A DNA stretch of 64,000 nt from Paraburkholderia hiiakae (GTDB lineage Bacteria; Pseudomonadota; Gammaproteobacteria; Burkholderiales; Burkholderiaceae). A program made the position numbers and the translations under genes. Positions 44,755 to 54,797 of the stretch are shown one piece after another (position 1 is the stretch's first letter; every line of letters starts with the position of its first letter). The stretch spans positions 310,001 to 374,000 of the forward strand of contig NZ_CAJHCQ010000006.1 of assembly GCF_904848665.1 (NCBI RefSeq), written 5' to 3'. Under the pieces are notes generated by a model, which saw only the letters and a list, made by a program, of their open reading frames with translations, had not been told where the DNA came from and searched no databases.

Positions 44755-46374
44755 TCAAGGACTTTGAGCCGCGCCCTGCGCCCGGCTCGCCTCCACGTTC
44801 GCCGGACGGCTCACACTCGCCGCCGGAACCGCAGCGCCGGAAGCCGGCGTCACCGCGCGTGTGGGATGCTGCGCATCGTGCAGCTGCCCGGACCAGCCGC
44901 CGCCCAGGTCGCCGATCAGCGAAGCCGCATCGAGCAGCCGCTGCTGCTGCACGTTCAGCGCGCTCTGCTGATTGGTCACCTGCGTGGCCAGCGCCGTGGC
45001 GACCGTCGTGTAGTCCACCGTTCCCGCCTCGTATTCGTTTTGCGCGATCTGCGCGCCGCGCGTCGCGTCGCGTACGGCGGCGTCGAGCACTTCGGCCTGC
45101 TGCGCGAGGATGCGCAGCCCGGAGAGATCGTTCTCCACACCCTGAAACGCCGTCAGCACCGTGCCGCGGTAGTTCGCCACCGCCGCGTCATAGCCCGCGC
45201 GCGCGGCCGCCACCTGGCCGCTGCGCTGGCCGCCGTCGAAGATCGTCTGTGTCGCGCTCGCGCCGAGCGACCACACGTAGTTGCTCATGTGCAGCAGACC
45301 CGAAAGCGGCGACTGCGTGAAGCCATCGAGCGCGGTGAGCGAGATCGACGGATAGTACGCGGCCACCGCCACGCCGATCGCCGCGTTGGCCGACGCCATC
45401 TGGCGTTCGGCGGTCGCAATGTCGGGCCGCCGCTGCAGCAGCGTGGAGGGCACGCCGGCGGGAATGGCGGGCAGCGCGGGAAGCTGCGTGCTGTGCGGGA
45501 TATCGACCTCTTCGGGGTTGCGGCCCACGAGCACCGCAATGGCGTGCTCGTTTTGCGCACGCGCCACGCCCAGCGCGATCAGGCTCGCGCGGGCCGATTC
45601 GAGCTGCGTGCGCGCGGACACCAGATCGGACGGCGGGACGGTACCCGCCTGGTCCTGGTTGGCTACCACGCGCAGGAAGTCCGTGTACGCCTGCACGGTA
45701 TGCGTGAGCAGGTCGATATCGGCGTCGGTGATACGTAGATCGATCACGGCGTTCGCCAACGCGATTTGTTCGGATAACGTAGCGTTGGCCAACGTGGCCT
45801 CACTCGCCTGCGCCGTGGCCGACTGTTCCTCGATCTGGCGACGCACCTGGCCCCAGAGGTCGATGTCCCAGCTCGCGTTGCCTTCGAGCGTGCCGCCGTT
45901 GACGATGCGCGCGCCGCTCGGCGTGGACGTGATGCTGCTCACGCTGCTGAGCGTGCCCGTGGAGGAGCGCTCGCGCGCAAGGGAGCCGGTAATGCCGATG
46001 GTCGGAAAGAGGCTCGCACGCGCCACGCGCACTTCGGCGAGCGCTTCCTGGTAGTTGGCGTAGCTCTGCCGCACGGTCTGGTTCGACACCTCGACGAGCG
46101 GTTCCAGTTCATCGAGCAGCGGGTCCTGGAAGGCGGTCCACCATTCGCCTTTGGGGCCTTGGGCCGCTTCGGGATCGGCCTGGGTCCAGCCGGGCAGCTC
46201 CTTCCAGGTGGCGGGCACGGCGACCTGGGGCCGGTGGTAATCCGGCCCGACCATGCAGCCCGAGAGCAGCAGCGCGGCGGTGAGGGGCGCGAGCGGCAGC
46301 GTGCGCGTGGCCGCGCGTCCGGCGGCGGAGATCAGCATTCGCATGAGCGATGGGTTAAGGCGAGTCTTCATCAT
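44755..46374 (-). CDS. Outer-membrane efflux lipoprotein, NodT/OpmB family
   Basis: 539 residues. Lipoprotein signal with lipobox LLLSGC, then CMVGPDYHRP, the start typical of the RND outer-membrane factor lipoproteins. Two repeats of the long helical and beta-barrel OEP domain follow. It forms the TolC-like trimeric exit duct. The ATG overlaps the stop of the upstream pump gene (ATGATGA context at 46371-46374). The C-terminal 45 residues are Ala/Ser/Pro-rich and probably unstructured. Confidence 0.93.
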   Translation of the reverse strand: MMKTRLNPSLMRMLISAAGRAATRTLPLAPLTAALLLSGCMVGPDYHRPQVAVPATWKELPGWTQADPEAAQGPKGEWWTAFQDPLLDELEPLVEVSNQTVRQSYANYQEALAEVRVARASLFPTIGITGSLARERSSTGTLSSVSSITSTPSGARIVNGGTLEGNASWDIDLWGQVRRQIEEQSATAQASEATLANATLSEQIALANAVIDLRITDADIDLLTHTVQAYTDFLRVVANQDQAGTVPPSDLVSARTQLESARASLIALGVARAQNEHAIAVLVGRNPEEVDIPHSTQLPALPAIPAGVPSTLLQRRPDIATAERQMASANAAIGVAVAAYYPSISLTALDGFTQSPLSGLLHMSNYVWSLGASATQTIFDGGQRSGQVAAARAGYDAAVANYRGTVLTAFQGVENDLSGLRILAQQAEVLDAAVRDATRGAQIAQNEYEAGTVDYTTVATALATQVTNQQSALNVQQQRLLDAASLIGDLGGGWSGQLHDAQHPTRAVTPASGAAVPAASVSRPANVEASRAQGAAQSP

Positions 46375-49300
46375 GATGCGCTCTCATCGGCCTGACGATT
46401 CCACGGCAGGCGCGCGGCCCAGCGCGCGAGGCGTGCGCGCAGGCGGTCGAGGAACAGGTAAATCACTGGCGTGGTGTAGAGGGTAAAGACCTGGCTCAGG
46501 AGCAGGCCGCCCATGACCGTCACGCCGAGCGGCTGGCGCAGCGAAGCGCCCTGGCCGATGCCGATGGCGAGCGGCAGCGCGCCGAGCACGGCGGCGAAGG
46601 TCGTCATCATGATCGGGCGCAGCCGCACCACGGCGGCTTCGTGAATCGCGCGGCGCGCTTCCATGCCTTCGTTGCGCTGCAGCTGGATGGCGACGTCGAC
46701 CATCATGATGCCGTTCTTCTTCACGATACCAATGAGCAGGATGATGCCGATCATCGCGATCACCGAGAACGGCGTGCCGAAGATCAGCATGGCGAGGATC
46801 GCGCCAATGCCGGCCGAGGGCAGCGTGGAGAGGATCGTGAGCGGGTGGATGGTGTTTTCGTACAGTACGCCGAGCACGATATAGACGACGGCCAGCGCGG
46901 CGAGAATGAGCAGCGGGACGACGCCCATGGACTGCGCGTAGGCCTGAGCCGCGCCCGCGAACGCGCCGTGAATGGAGGCGGGCATGCCGATGTCGCGCTC
47001 GGCTTGCGCGATGATATCGCCGGCCTCGGAAAGCGAGCCGCCCTTGGGCAAGTTGAACGAAATCGTGCCCGCCACTTCCGTGCCCTGGTGATTGACCTGC
47101 GTGGCCGTATGGCGCGTTTTCCAGTCCATGAGCGCCATGAGCGGCACCATGGTTTCGGCGGCCGTACTGTCCGCGCTGCCGCTCGAGCTGCCGCCCTTGC
47201 TGTTGGCAATCGCGTTGTTTTGCTGGTTGGCCACCGCGTTGGCGTTGCGCTCGTTGGTTGCGGTGCCCGTTGCGGTGGTCGTGGTCACAGCCGTGAAAGG
47301 CGTGACGCCCGAGATGACGCTCGACGGCATCTGCGTTTGCGCCGCGCCGCTCGCGTTGCCCGCCGCGGTGCTCAGCCAGATATCCTGGAACGACTGCGGA
47401 AACTGCCAATACTGCGGCGCGACTTCCATCACGACGAAGTATTGGTTGATCGCGTTGTAGATGGTCGAGACGGTGCGCTGGCCGAAGGCGTCGTAGAGCA
47501 CGTTGTCCACCTGGTTCGGATCGAACCCATAGCGCTTGGCGGTCGAGCGCTGCACCGTCATGTAGGCCTCCAGACCGTTTTGCTGCAAGTCCGAATTCAC
47601 GTCCGACATCTGGCCGCGGTGCTTGTTCAGCTCGTCCACGAGACGCGGCACCCAGGTGAAGAGGGCGTCGGCGTCGTCGCTCGTGAGCGTGTATTGATAC
47701 TCGGCCGCCGACTGCCGTCCGCCGATCTGCAGATCCTGCTGCGCCTGCATGAACAACCGTGCGCCCGAAACGGCATTGAGCTTGGGGCGCAGGCGGTTCA
47801 CGACCTCGGTGGCCGTCAGGCGCCGCTCGGAAAGCGGCTTCAGCTCGACGAACACGGTGGCCGTATTGAGTGCCCGCCCGCCCGTGAAGCCCGCCACCGA
47901 CTGCACGGCAGGGTCGGCCTTCACGATGGCCTGCAGTTGCGCGAGCTTCTTCTCCATCGCCGTGAACGAAATGCTCTGGTCCGCAATGATCTGCCCGATC
48001 AGAATGCCGGTGTCCTGCTCGGGGAAGAACGTGCCGGAAAGCAGCCGCGCAAGAAACACGTTGCCGACCAGCAGCGCGAACAAGATGAAGATCGTGAGCC
48101 GCGCGTGATTGAGCGCGACGTCGAGCGTACGCGAATAGAACTGCTTGAAGCGCTCGAACTGTGCGTTGATCCACACGGCCGCGCGCGAGGGCTTGCGGTG
48201 CAGCGCTTCGCGCTTGAGCACGTAGGCGCACATGGTGGGCGTGACGGTAAGCGAGATCACGAGCGAGATGAGGATCGCGATGGAGAGCGTCATCGCGAAC
48301 TCGTGAAAGAGCAGGCCCACGATGCCGGGCATCAGCAGAATGGGCAGGAACACGGCGATGAGCGAGAGGCTCATGGAGAGCACCGTGAAGCCGACTTCGC
48401 CCGCGCCTTTGAGCGCCGCATCCTTGGGCTCCATGCCGGCCTCGATGTGGCGCACGATGTTCTCCAGCACCACCACGGCGTCGTCCACCACGAAGCCGGT
48501 GCCGATGGTGAGCGCCATGAGCGAGAGATTGTCGATGCTGTAGCCGAGCAGGTACATGGGCCCGAACGTGCCCACGATGGAAAGCGGCAGCGCCACGGCG
48601 GGAATGAGCGTGGCGCGCGGCGAGAGCAGGAACACGAACACCACGCCGATCACGAGCAGCACGGCAATGAAGAGTGTGCGCTCGGTGTCGGCCACGGAGG
48701 CGCGCACGGACTCGGAGCGGTCGATTGCCACGTCCACCTTGATCGTGGCGGGCAGCGCGGCTTCGATGGCGGGCAGGCGCGCGCGGATCTGCTGCACCGT
48801 CTTCACGACGTTACTGCCCGGCATCGGGTAGACGATCACGAGCACGGACGACTTGCCGTTGTAGAGGCCTGCGTTGCGGATGTTTTCGTTCGAATCGATG
48901 ACCGAGGCCACGTCGCGCAGGAACACGGGCGAGCCGTTGCGATACGCGATCACGACGTCGCGGAACGGCGCGGCGTTGCTGATCTGGTCGTTCGAGATCA
49001 CCGTGTAGCGCTGGTTGCCCTGATCGATGTGGCCTTTCGCGCTGTCGGCGTTGGCCGCGCCAATGGACGCGCGCACGTCTTCGAGCCCGATGCCGTAGCT
49101 GTTGAGCTTGCCCGGTTCCAGCTCCACGCGCACCGAGGGCAGCGCGCCGCCGCCCAGCGTGATCTGACCCACGCCGTCCACCTGCGAGAGCTGCTGCTGG
49201 ATGACCGAATCGGCGGAATCGTAGAGCTGCGCCTTGGTGAGCGTTTCCGAGGTGAGCGCGAGCACCATGATCGGCGCGCTCGCAGGGTTGTACTGGCGGT

Positions 49301-49685
49301 AGGTCGGGTTGCTGCGCAGCGTAGTGGGCAGGTCGGCGCGCGCGGCCTGGATGGCGGCCTCTACGTCGCGCGCCGCGCCATTGATGTCGCGGTTCAGGCC
49401 GAACACGACCACGATGAGCGCCGAGCCCGTGTTGCTGATCGACGTGAGCTGGCTCACGTCGGCGATGGTGCCGAGGCGCCGCTCCAGCGGCTCGGCTACG
49501 GTCGACGCCATGATGTCCGGGCTCGCGCCCGCCATGTTGGCCTGCACCACGATCACCGGGTAGGCGATGTTGGGCAGCGGCGCGACCGGCAGCCGGAAAA
49601 AGGCGAGCGTCCCCGAAATGAGGATCGCGATCGCGAGAAGTGACGTCGCGACCGGCCGCCGGATGAAGAGCGCCGAGAGGTTCAC
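46371..49685 (-). CDS. mdtC: RND multidrug efflux permease, MdtC/MuxC-like, with an unusual insert
   Basis: 1104 residues from GTG 49685 (overlapping the upstream gene's stop). Twelve membrane segments in two halves, two large periplasmic loops, and the SGTLAFFRLPVAPLPNI start of the family. The charged residues of segment 4 (GFVVDDAVVVLENI) are present. It is about 75 residues longer than typical MdtC; the extra sequence (about residues 775-845, roughly 47150-47360) is Ser/Thr/Asn/Ala-rich low-complexity and lies in the second periplasmic domain between STAAGNA and MVPLMAL. It would pair with the MdtB-like pump. Confidence 0.93.
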   Translation of the reverse strand: MNLSALFIRRPVATSLLAIAILISGTLAFFRLPVAPLPNIAYPVIVVQANMAGASPDIMASTVAEPLERRLGTIADVSQLTSISNTGSALIVVVFGLNRDINGAARDVEAAIQAARADLPTTLRSNPTYRQYNPASAPIMVLALTSETLTKAQLYDSADSVIQQQLSQVDGVGQITLGGGALPSVRVELEPGKLNSYGIGLEDVRASIGAANADSAKGHIDQGNQRYTVISNDQISNAAPFRDVVIAYRNGSPVFLRDVASVIDSNENIRNAGLYNGKSSVLVIVYPMPGSNVVKTVQQIRARLPAIEAALPATIKVDVAIDRSESVRASVADTERTLFIAVLLVIGVVFVFLLSPRATLIPAVALPLSIVGTFGPMYLLGYSIDNLSLMALTIGTGFVVDDAVVVLENIVRHIEAGMEPKDAALKGAGEVGFTVLSMSLSLIAVFLPILLMPGIVGLLFHEFAMTLSIAILISLVISLTVTPTMCAYVLKREALHRKPSRAAVWINAQFERFKQFYSRTLDVALNHARLTIFILFALLVGNVFLARLLSGTFFPEQDTGILIGQIIADQSISFTAMEKKLAQLQAIVKADPAVQSVAGFTGGRALNTATVFVELKPLSERRLTATEVVNRLRPKLNAVSGARLFMQAQQDLQIGGRQSAAEYQYTLTSDDADALFTWVPRLVDELNKHRGQMSDVNSDLQQNGLEAYMTVQRSTAKRYGFDPNQVDNVLYDAFGQRTVSTIYNAINQYFVVMEVAPQYWQFPQSFQDIWLSTAAGNASGAAQTQMPSSVISGVTPFTAVTTTTATGTATNERNANAVANQQNNAIANSKGGSSSGSADSTAAETMVPLMALMDWKTRHTATQVNHQGTEVAGTISFNLPKGGSLSEAGDIIAQAERDIGMPASIHGAFAGAAQAYAQSMGVVPLLILAALAVVYIVLGVLYENTIHPLTILSTLPSAGIGAILAMLIFGTPFSVIAMIGIILLIGIVKKNGIMMVDVAIQLQRNEGMEARRAIHEAAVVRLRPIMMTTFAAVLGALPLAIGIGQGASLRQPLGVTVMGGLLLSQVFTLYTTPVIYLFLDRLRARLARWAARLPWNRQADESAS

Positions 49686-52600
49686 GGCGTGCCCTCGGGC
49701 GCGGGTGGCGCGCCGCTGCCGGAACCGCCTTCTGCGTCACCGTCCGTGTGGCTTTCCGGCTTGCGCTTGCGCCCGAAGCGTTCGGCGAGCCGGTCGAAGA
49801 GCAGATAGATCACGGGCGTCGTGAAGAGCGTGAGCATCTGTGAAAGCGTGAGGCCGCCGATGATCGCAAGACCCAGCGGGCGGCGCAGCTCCGAGCCCGT
49901 GCCGCTGCCGAGCAGCATGGGCAGCGCGCCGAGCATGGCCGCCAGCGTGGTCATGAGAATGGGCCTGAAGCGCAGCAGCGACGCTTCGAAAATGGCCTCG
50001 CGCGGCGGCTTGCCATGCACGCGTTCGGCTTCGAGCGCGAAGTCCACCATCATGATGGCGTTCTTCTTGACGATGCCGATCAAGAGCACGATGCCGATAA
50101 TGCCGATCACGTCCAGATCCTTGCCCGCGATCATCAGCGCGAGCAGCGCGCCAATGCCGGCCGAGGGCAGCGTCGAAAGAATCGTGACCGGGTGCACATA
50201 GCTCTCGTAGAGCACGCCCAGCACGATATACACGGCCACGAGCGCCGCGATCAGCAGATACACCTCGCTGGAAAGCGAATCTTCGAACGCCTGCGCCGCG
50301 CCCTGGAACGACGAGGTGATCGAGGGTGGCAGCTTCACGGCGGCCTCGGCCTTGCGTACGTCGCGCACGGCTGAGGAGAGCGAGGCGCCATCGGCGAGGT
50401 TGAACGAGATCGTCACCGACGGGAACTGCGCGAGGTGGCTGATCATGAGCGGCGAGCGCGTGATGCTGATCTTCGCAATGCCCTTGAGCGGCACCTGGCC
50501 CTCGCTGCTCGTCTGGCTCGGCAGGTACAGGTCGCCGAGCGATTCGACCGTGGGCAGCGCTTCGGGCTTCGCCACCAGAATCACGCGGTACTGGTCCGAC
50601 TGCTGGAAGATGGTCGAAACAATGCGCTGGCCCAGCGCGTCGTAGAGCGCGTTGTCGATGGTCGCCGCCGTGATGCCGTAGCGCGCCGCGAGCTGGCGGT
50701 TCACTTCGACGTTCACGGAAAGGCCATCCGTGTTGAGATCGCTCGTGACGTCGCGGATCGACGGGATCTGTTTCATGCGCGCAACGAGATCGGGCACGTA
50801 CTGCAGGAACGCCTCCTGGCTCGGCCCGCGCAGCACGAAGTTGTACTGGTTGCGCGAGACCGTCGTGTCGAGCGTGAGGTCCTGCTCGGGCTGCACATAA
50901 AGGCGCACGCCCGGCACCTTCGCCACCGACTGCTGAATGCGCCGCCCGATTTCGTCGGCGGTTTCGGAGCGGTCGTCGTGCGGTTTCAGGTTGATGAGGA
51001 AGCGCCCGTTGTTGAGCGTGCTGTTAATGCCGTCGATGCCCACGTACGAGGTGAGCGAAACCACATCGGGGTCCTTGAGAATTTGCTCCGCGAGCGCCGA
51101 CTGGCGCTGCACCATCGCCTGGTAGGAGATGGAGTTGTCGGCCACGCTGATGCCCTGGAGCACGCCCACGTCCTGCACGGGAAACAGGCCCTTGGGAATG
51201 ACCACATAAAGCAGGCCGGTGAGCACGACGGTCACCACGAAAACGATGAGCGTGAACGCCTGGTGATCGAGCACCCAGCGCAGCCCGCGCTCATACGCGT
51301 TGAGCGTCTTGTTGAAGAGCCCCTCGCTGATGCGCTCGAAGCGGCTAGGGTGCCGCTCGGCCTGAGCGCGCAGGATGCGCGCGCACATCATCGGCACGAC
51401 GGTGAGCGAGACGACGGCGGAAAGCACGATGGTCACCGCGAGCGTCACGGCGAATTCGCTGAAGAGACGCCCGATCACGCCGCCCATGAAGAGCAGCGGA
51501 ATCAGCACGGCAATGAGCGAAATGGTCAGCGAAAGAATCGTGAAGCCGATCTGCCCTGCGCCTTTTAGCGCCGCCTGCAAGGGTTTGTCGCCTTCCTCCA
51601 GGTAGCGCACGATGTTCTCGATCATCACGATCGAGTCGTCCACCACGAAGCCTGTGGCGATGATAAGCGCCATGAGCGAGAGGTTGTCGATCGAGTAGCC
51701 GAGCTCGTACATGATCGCGAGCGTGCCGATCAGCGAGACCGGCACCGAGATGCTCGGAATGATGGTGGCGGGCAAGTTGCGCAGGAACACGAAGATCACG
51801 GCGACCACGAGCGCCACGGCGAGCACGAGTTCGAAGGCCGCATCGCTCACCGAAGCACGGATCACGCCCACGCTGTTCGACACCACCGTGACCTGCATGC
51901 CCGCGGGGAGCGACGCTTCGAGCTGCGGCAACTCCCGCATGATCTGGTTGACGGTGGCGATCACGTTCGCACCCGGCTGACGCTGCACGTTCAGCACGAT
52001 GGCAGGCGCCTTGTTGTACCAGGCGCCGCGCTCCACGTCCTGCGCGGCCGTGGACACGCGCGCCACGTCGCGCATGAACACGGGCGAGCCGTTCTGATAG
52101 GCGATGACCGTGTCTTCGTAGTCCTTCGGGTCCGATATCTGGTCGTTCGAATTGATCGTGTAGTTGAGCTCGGGGCCGTCGAAGTTGCCCTTCGGGTTGC
52201 TCACGTTGACGTTGGCGAGCAGCGTGCGCAGGTCGTCGAGATTCAGGCCGTAGGCGGCGAGCTTTTGCGGGTCGGCCTCCACGCGCACGGCGGGCACGTT
52301 GCCGCCGGCGGTGGTGACGAGGCCCACGCCCGGCACTTCGGAAATCTTGGTGGCGAGCCGGTTGTTGGCCGCATCCTGCAACTGCGTGAGCGACATCGAC
52401 TTCGACGTAATCGCGAGCGTGAGGATGGGCTGGTCGGCCGGGTTCACCTTGGCGTAGGTCGGCGGCGCGGGCAGACCGCTCGGCAGGAAGCTGTTCGCCG
52501 CATTGATGGCCTGCTGCACGTTCTGCTCTGCAACATCCAGACTCAGCGAGAGGTCGAACTGCAGCGTGATGACCGAGGCTCCCTCGGAGCTGTACGAGAT

Positions 52601-52840
52601 CATCTGCTGCAGGCCGGGGATTTCACCCAGCTGCACTTCGAGCGGCGCCGTGACGGTGGTCGCCATCACATTCGGGCTCGCGCCCGGATAGAAGGTCTGC
52701 ACCTGGATGGTGGGGTAGTCCACCGCGGGCAGCGAGGAAACCGGCAGGAACTTCATCGCGACGAGGCCGATCAGCACCATCGCGATCATCAGAAGCGAAG
52801 TCGCGACCGGCCGCAGGATGAAGAGACGCGAAATATTCAT
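49682..52840 (-). CDS. mdtB: RND multidrug efflux permease, MdtB/MuxB-like
   Basis: 1052 residues. It begins MNISRLFILRPVATSLLMIA and PVSSLPAVDYPTI, typical of MdtB; segment 4 reads ATGFVVDDSIVMIENIV with the proton-relay aspartates. The second periplasmic domain continues directly from YLPSQTSSEGQVPLKGIAK, without the insert seen in its partner. The C-terminal tail is Glu/Gly/Pro-rich. It lies 18 bp after the adaptor gene and overlaps the next pump gene by four bases, so the three are co-translated. Confidence 0.95.
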   Translation of the reverse strand: MNISRLFILRPVATSLLMIAMVLIGLVAMKFLPVSSLPAVDYPTIQVQTFYPGASPNVMATTVTAPLEVQLGEIPGLQQMISYSSEGASVITLQFDLSLSLDVAEQNVQQAINAANSFLPSGLPAPPTYAKVNPADQPILTLAITSKSMSLTQLQDAANNRLATKISEVPGVGLVTTAGGNVPAVRVEADPQKLAAYGLNLDDLRTLLANVNVSNPKGNFDGPELNYTINSNDQISDPKDYEDTVIAYQNGSPVFMRDVARVSTAAQDVERGAWYNKAPAIVLNVQRQPGANVIATVNQIMRELPQLEASLPAGMQVTVVSNSVGVIRASVSDAAFELVLAVALVVAVIFVFLRNLPATIIPSISVPVSLIGTLAIMYELGYSIDNLSLMALIIATGFVVDDSIVMIENIVRYLEEGDKPLQAALKGAGQIGFTILSLTISLIAVLIPLLFMGGVIGRLFSEFAVTLAVTIVLSAVVSLTVVPMMCARILRAQAERHPSRFERISEGLFNKTLNAYERGLRWVLDHQAFTLIVFVVTVVLTGLLYVVIPKGLFPVQDVGVLQGISVADNSISYQAMVQRQSALAEQILKDPDVVSLTSYVGIDGINSTLNNGRFLINLKPHDDRSETADEIGRRIQQSVAKVPGVRLYVQPEQDLTLDTTVSRNQYNFVLRGPSQEAFLQYVPDLVARMKQIPSIRDVTSDLNTDGLSVNVEVNRQLAARYGITAATIDNALYDALGQRIVSTIFQQSDQYRVILVAKPEALPTVESLGDLYLPSQTSSEGQVPLKGIAKISITRSPLMISHLAQFPSVTISFNLADGASLSSAVRDVRKAEAAVKLPPSITSSFQGAAQAFEDSLSSEVYLLIAALVAVYIVLGVLYESYVHPVTILSTLPSAGIGALLALMIAGKDLDVIGIIGIVLLIGIVKKNAIMMVDFALEAERVHGKPPREAIFEASLLRFRPILMTTLAAMLGALPMLLGSGTGSELRRPLGLAIIGGLTLSQMLTLFTTPVIYLLFDRLAERFGRKRKPESHTDGDAEGGSGSGAPPAPEGTP

Positions 52841-52858
52841 CGGCGCTGGGTCCGGGGC

Positions 52859-54193
52859 TTAACCAGCTTGCGAGGCTGCCGCGCTCGCGTCGGAAGCGTT
52901 CGGCGCCGTGGCGCCGGGGGCGCTCGACGCCCGGGGTGCGCTGCCGTGATGCGGGGCGCTCGCGCCGCTCGCACCACTCGCGGCGCCGGCGTGCGTGGCG
53001 GGCCTCGGCCCCGCGGGCTGGATCTTCGCGCCGTCGTTGAGGCGGTCGAGGCCGTCGGTCACGACACGCTGCCCCTGCTGCAGGCCTGCGGAGATCACGG
53101 TATAGCGGCCGTCGCTCGGCCCGAGCGTGACCTTGTGGACCGACACGGTGTTGTCGGCGTTGACGAGGTACACGTAGTCGCCGGGCGCGCCGGTCTGCAC
53201 GGCTGGCGTGGGCACGAGCACGGCGTTCTGCAGCGTGTCGACGAGCAGCCTCACGTTGACGAACTCGTTGGGAAAGAGCGCCTCGTCGTCGTTGGGCACG
53301 CTCGCGCGCAGCGTGACCGTGCCGGTGGCCGTGGCCATCTGGTTGCTGAGCGCGAAGAGCGTGCCGGTGGCGATCTGGCGTGTGTTGTCGCTGCTGAAGA
53401 CGGTGATCGGCAGCTTCGCGCCGGCGTTGACACGCTCGAGCACGCTGCCGAGCGAGGTCTGCGGGATCGCGAACTGGACGGTGGTGGGCTTCATCGTCGT
53501 GATGACGGCAATGCCCGTGGAACTCGACGAGGTCACGTAGTTGCCCGGGTCGACGAGCCGCAGGCCCACGCGGCCCGAAACCGGCGCGGTGATGCGGCAG
53601 TAGATGAGATCGAGTTCGAAGAGCCTGACGTTGGCGATATCGGCCTTCACGGCGGCCTCGTTCTGCATGACGAGGAACTTCTGGTCGGTGAAGGTCTGTT
53701 CGGCGATAGACCGCTGTTCGTGCAACTGGGTAAAGCGCACGAGGTCGGCGCGCGACTGGGCGAGCAGGGCCTCGTCCTTCGCGAGTTGCGCCTGCGCCTG
53801 CTCCTTGCTGATCTCATACTGGCGCGGGTCGATCTGCGCGAGGAACTGCCCCTTCACGACATCCTGGCCTTCCTTGTAGCCCACCTCGGTGAGGTAGCCG
53901 CTGATTTGCGGTAGAACCGTGACAGTGGCAATAGGCGTCACAGTGCCGAGCGCATTGAGCGTCACCGGCATGGGCCCGAGCGTGGCGGCGGCCACGGTCA
54001 CGACCTGCGGCGCCGGGCCATGCTCCGTCTTCTTGTTGCGCATGATGTGCACGATCACGAGCACGATCAGCAAGACCACGACAATGGCGAGAATGAGCGG
54101 GCCGAGCCGGCGGCGCTTCGGCGCCTGCGGGGGTGGCGAGGGCGGCGGCGGGGGTGGCTGGGGCGCGGGTTGCGTCTGCGGGACGTCGCTCAT
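52859..54193 (-). CDS. mdtA: RND membrane-fusion protein (periplasmic adaptor), MdtA/MuxA-like
   Basis: 444 residues from ATG 54193, which has GGAGG upstream. A Pro-rich cytosolic N-terminus (QPPPPPPSPPPQ) is followed by one membrane segment (LGPLILAIVVVLLIVLVIV), then lipoyl, hairpin and barrel domains (LPQISGYLTEVGYKEGQ, then VRFTQLHEQRSIAEQTF). The C-terminal 50 residues are Ala/Ser-rich and probably disordered. It bridges the two pumps to the outer-membrane duct. It is the first gene of the operon. Confidence 0.95.
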   Translation of the reverse strand: MSDVPQTQPAPQPPPPPPSPPPQAPKRRRLGPLILAIVVVLLIVLVIVHIMRNKKTEHGPAPQVVTVAAATLGPMPVTLNALGTVTPIATVTVLPQISGYLTEVGYKEGQDVVKGQFLAQIDPRQYEISKEQAQAQLAKDEALLAQSRADLVRFTQLHEQRSIAEQTFTDQKFLVMQNEAAVKADIANVRLFELDLIYCRITAPVSGRVGLRLVDPGNYVTSSSSTGIAVITTMKPTTVQFAIPQTSLGSVLERVNAGAKLPITVFSSDNTRQIATGTLFALSNQMATATGTVTLRASVPNDDEALFPNEFVNVRLLVDTLQNAVLVPTPAVQTGAPGDYVYLVNADNTVSVHKVTLGPSDGRYTVISAGLQQGQRVVTDGLDRLNDGAKIQPAGPRPATHAGAASGASGASAPHHGSAPRASSAPGATAPNASDASAAASQAG

Positions 54194-54413
54194 GCCTGCC
54201 TCCAGGAGGTCGGACCACCGCTAGAGGCGGTGCGGAAAAACCATGTCGGCGCGCTAAACGGGTTGTCCGCCGCGAATTGCTGCCGGTGACTGTCGAGTTG
54301 CTGCATACGCATTCTCATCATTGTTATGCCGTCGAAGCCGGACCTCGCCATACAGCGAAGGCCAAGACTCGCAGTCTAACCAACTCGTGCGCCAATTTCG
54401 AAACGTTAGTTGT

Positions 54414-54438
54414 TTGTAAGGTTTTCGGGGGTTTACAA
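54414..54438. promoter_or_regulatory. Inverted repeat upstream of the RND operon
   Basis: TTGTAA (54414-54419) and TTACAA (54433-54438) are inverted arms in the roughly 370-bp gap between the efflux operon and the small plus-strand gene. It is a candidate operator for either; short arms give only moderate support. No regulator gene is adjacent. Confidence 0.3.
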
Positions 54439-54562
54439 CGGGCGTATCGGGTGATCTGAGAGCGCCGGTCGCGGTGTGCAATGCATCGTAGAAATGCTTG
54501 TTTGCGTGCGCGCCAATGACTGTCTAGATTGGAAGGGGTCAACGCCTTGCAAGGAGTCCGCA

Positions 54563-54772
54563 ATGTCGAAGTTATCGATGCCGACGTGGTTTGCGCGGCG
54601 CGGCCGTGCGAACAGCGCGCCTGTGCCTCACGGCGACGAGCCCGAACTGCGCGACACGTCGCGCGAAACCGAGCAGCTCGAACGAATCGCCACCTATGCA
54701 CGGGCCGGTTACTTCAATATGGGCTATACGCCCGACATGTTTCCGCTAGTGGGCGATCTGCCGCCGCATTGA
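54563..54772 (+). CDS. Small hypothetical protein
   Basis: 69 residues from ATG 54563, with AAGGAG eight bases upstream. Hydrophilic, with a basic N-terminus (MSKLSMPTWFARRGRAN) and the segment YARAGYFNMGYTPDMFPLVG. No signal peptide, membrane span or known motif. It is divergent from the efflux operon and stops 25 bp before the convergent AraC gene. The strong ribosome site is the main support. Confidence 0.6.
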   Translation: MSKLSMPTWFARRGRANSAPVPHGDEPELRDTSRETEQLERIATYARAGYFNMGYTPDMFPLVGDLPPH

Positions 54773-54797
54773 TCTGCAGCATGAGTCCGCGCGCGCG

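Noticed and set aside
46641..49643. A 1000-codon plus-strand open frame
   Set aside because: It is exactly antisense to the RND pump and has the Arg/His/Asp/Val/Glu composition expected of the complementary strand of a high-GC gene.
52265..53914. 549-codon plus frame over the RND adaptor and pump genes
   Set aside because: Antisense shadow of two clearly identified genes.
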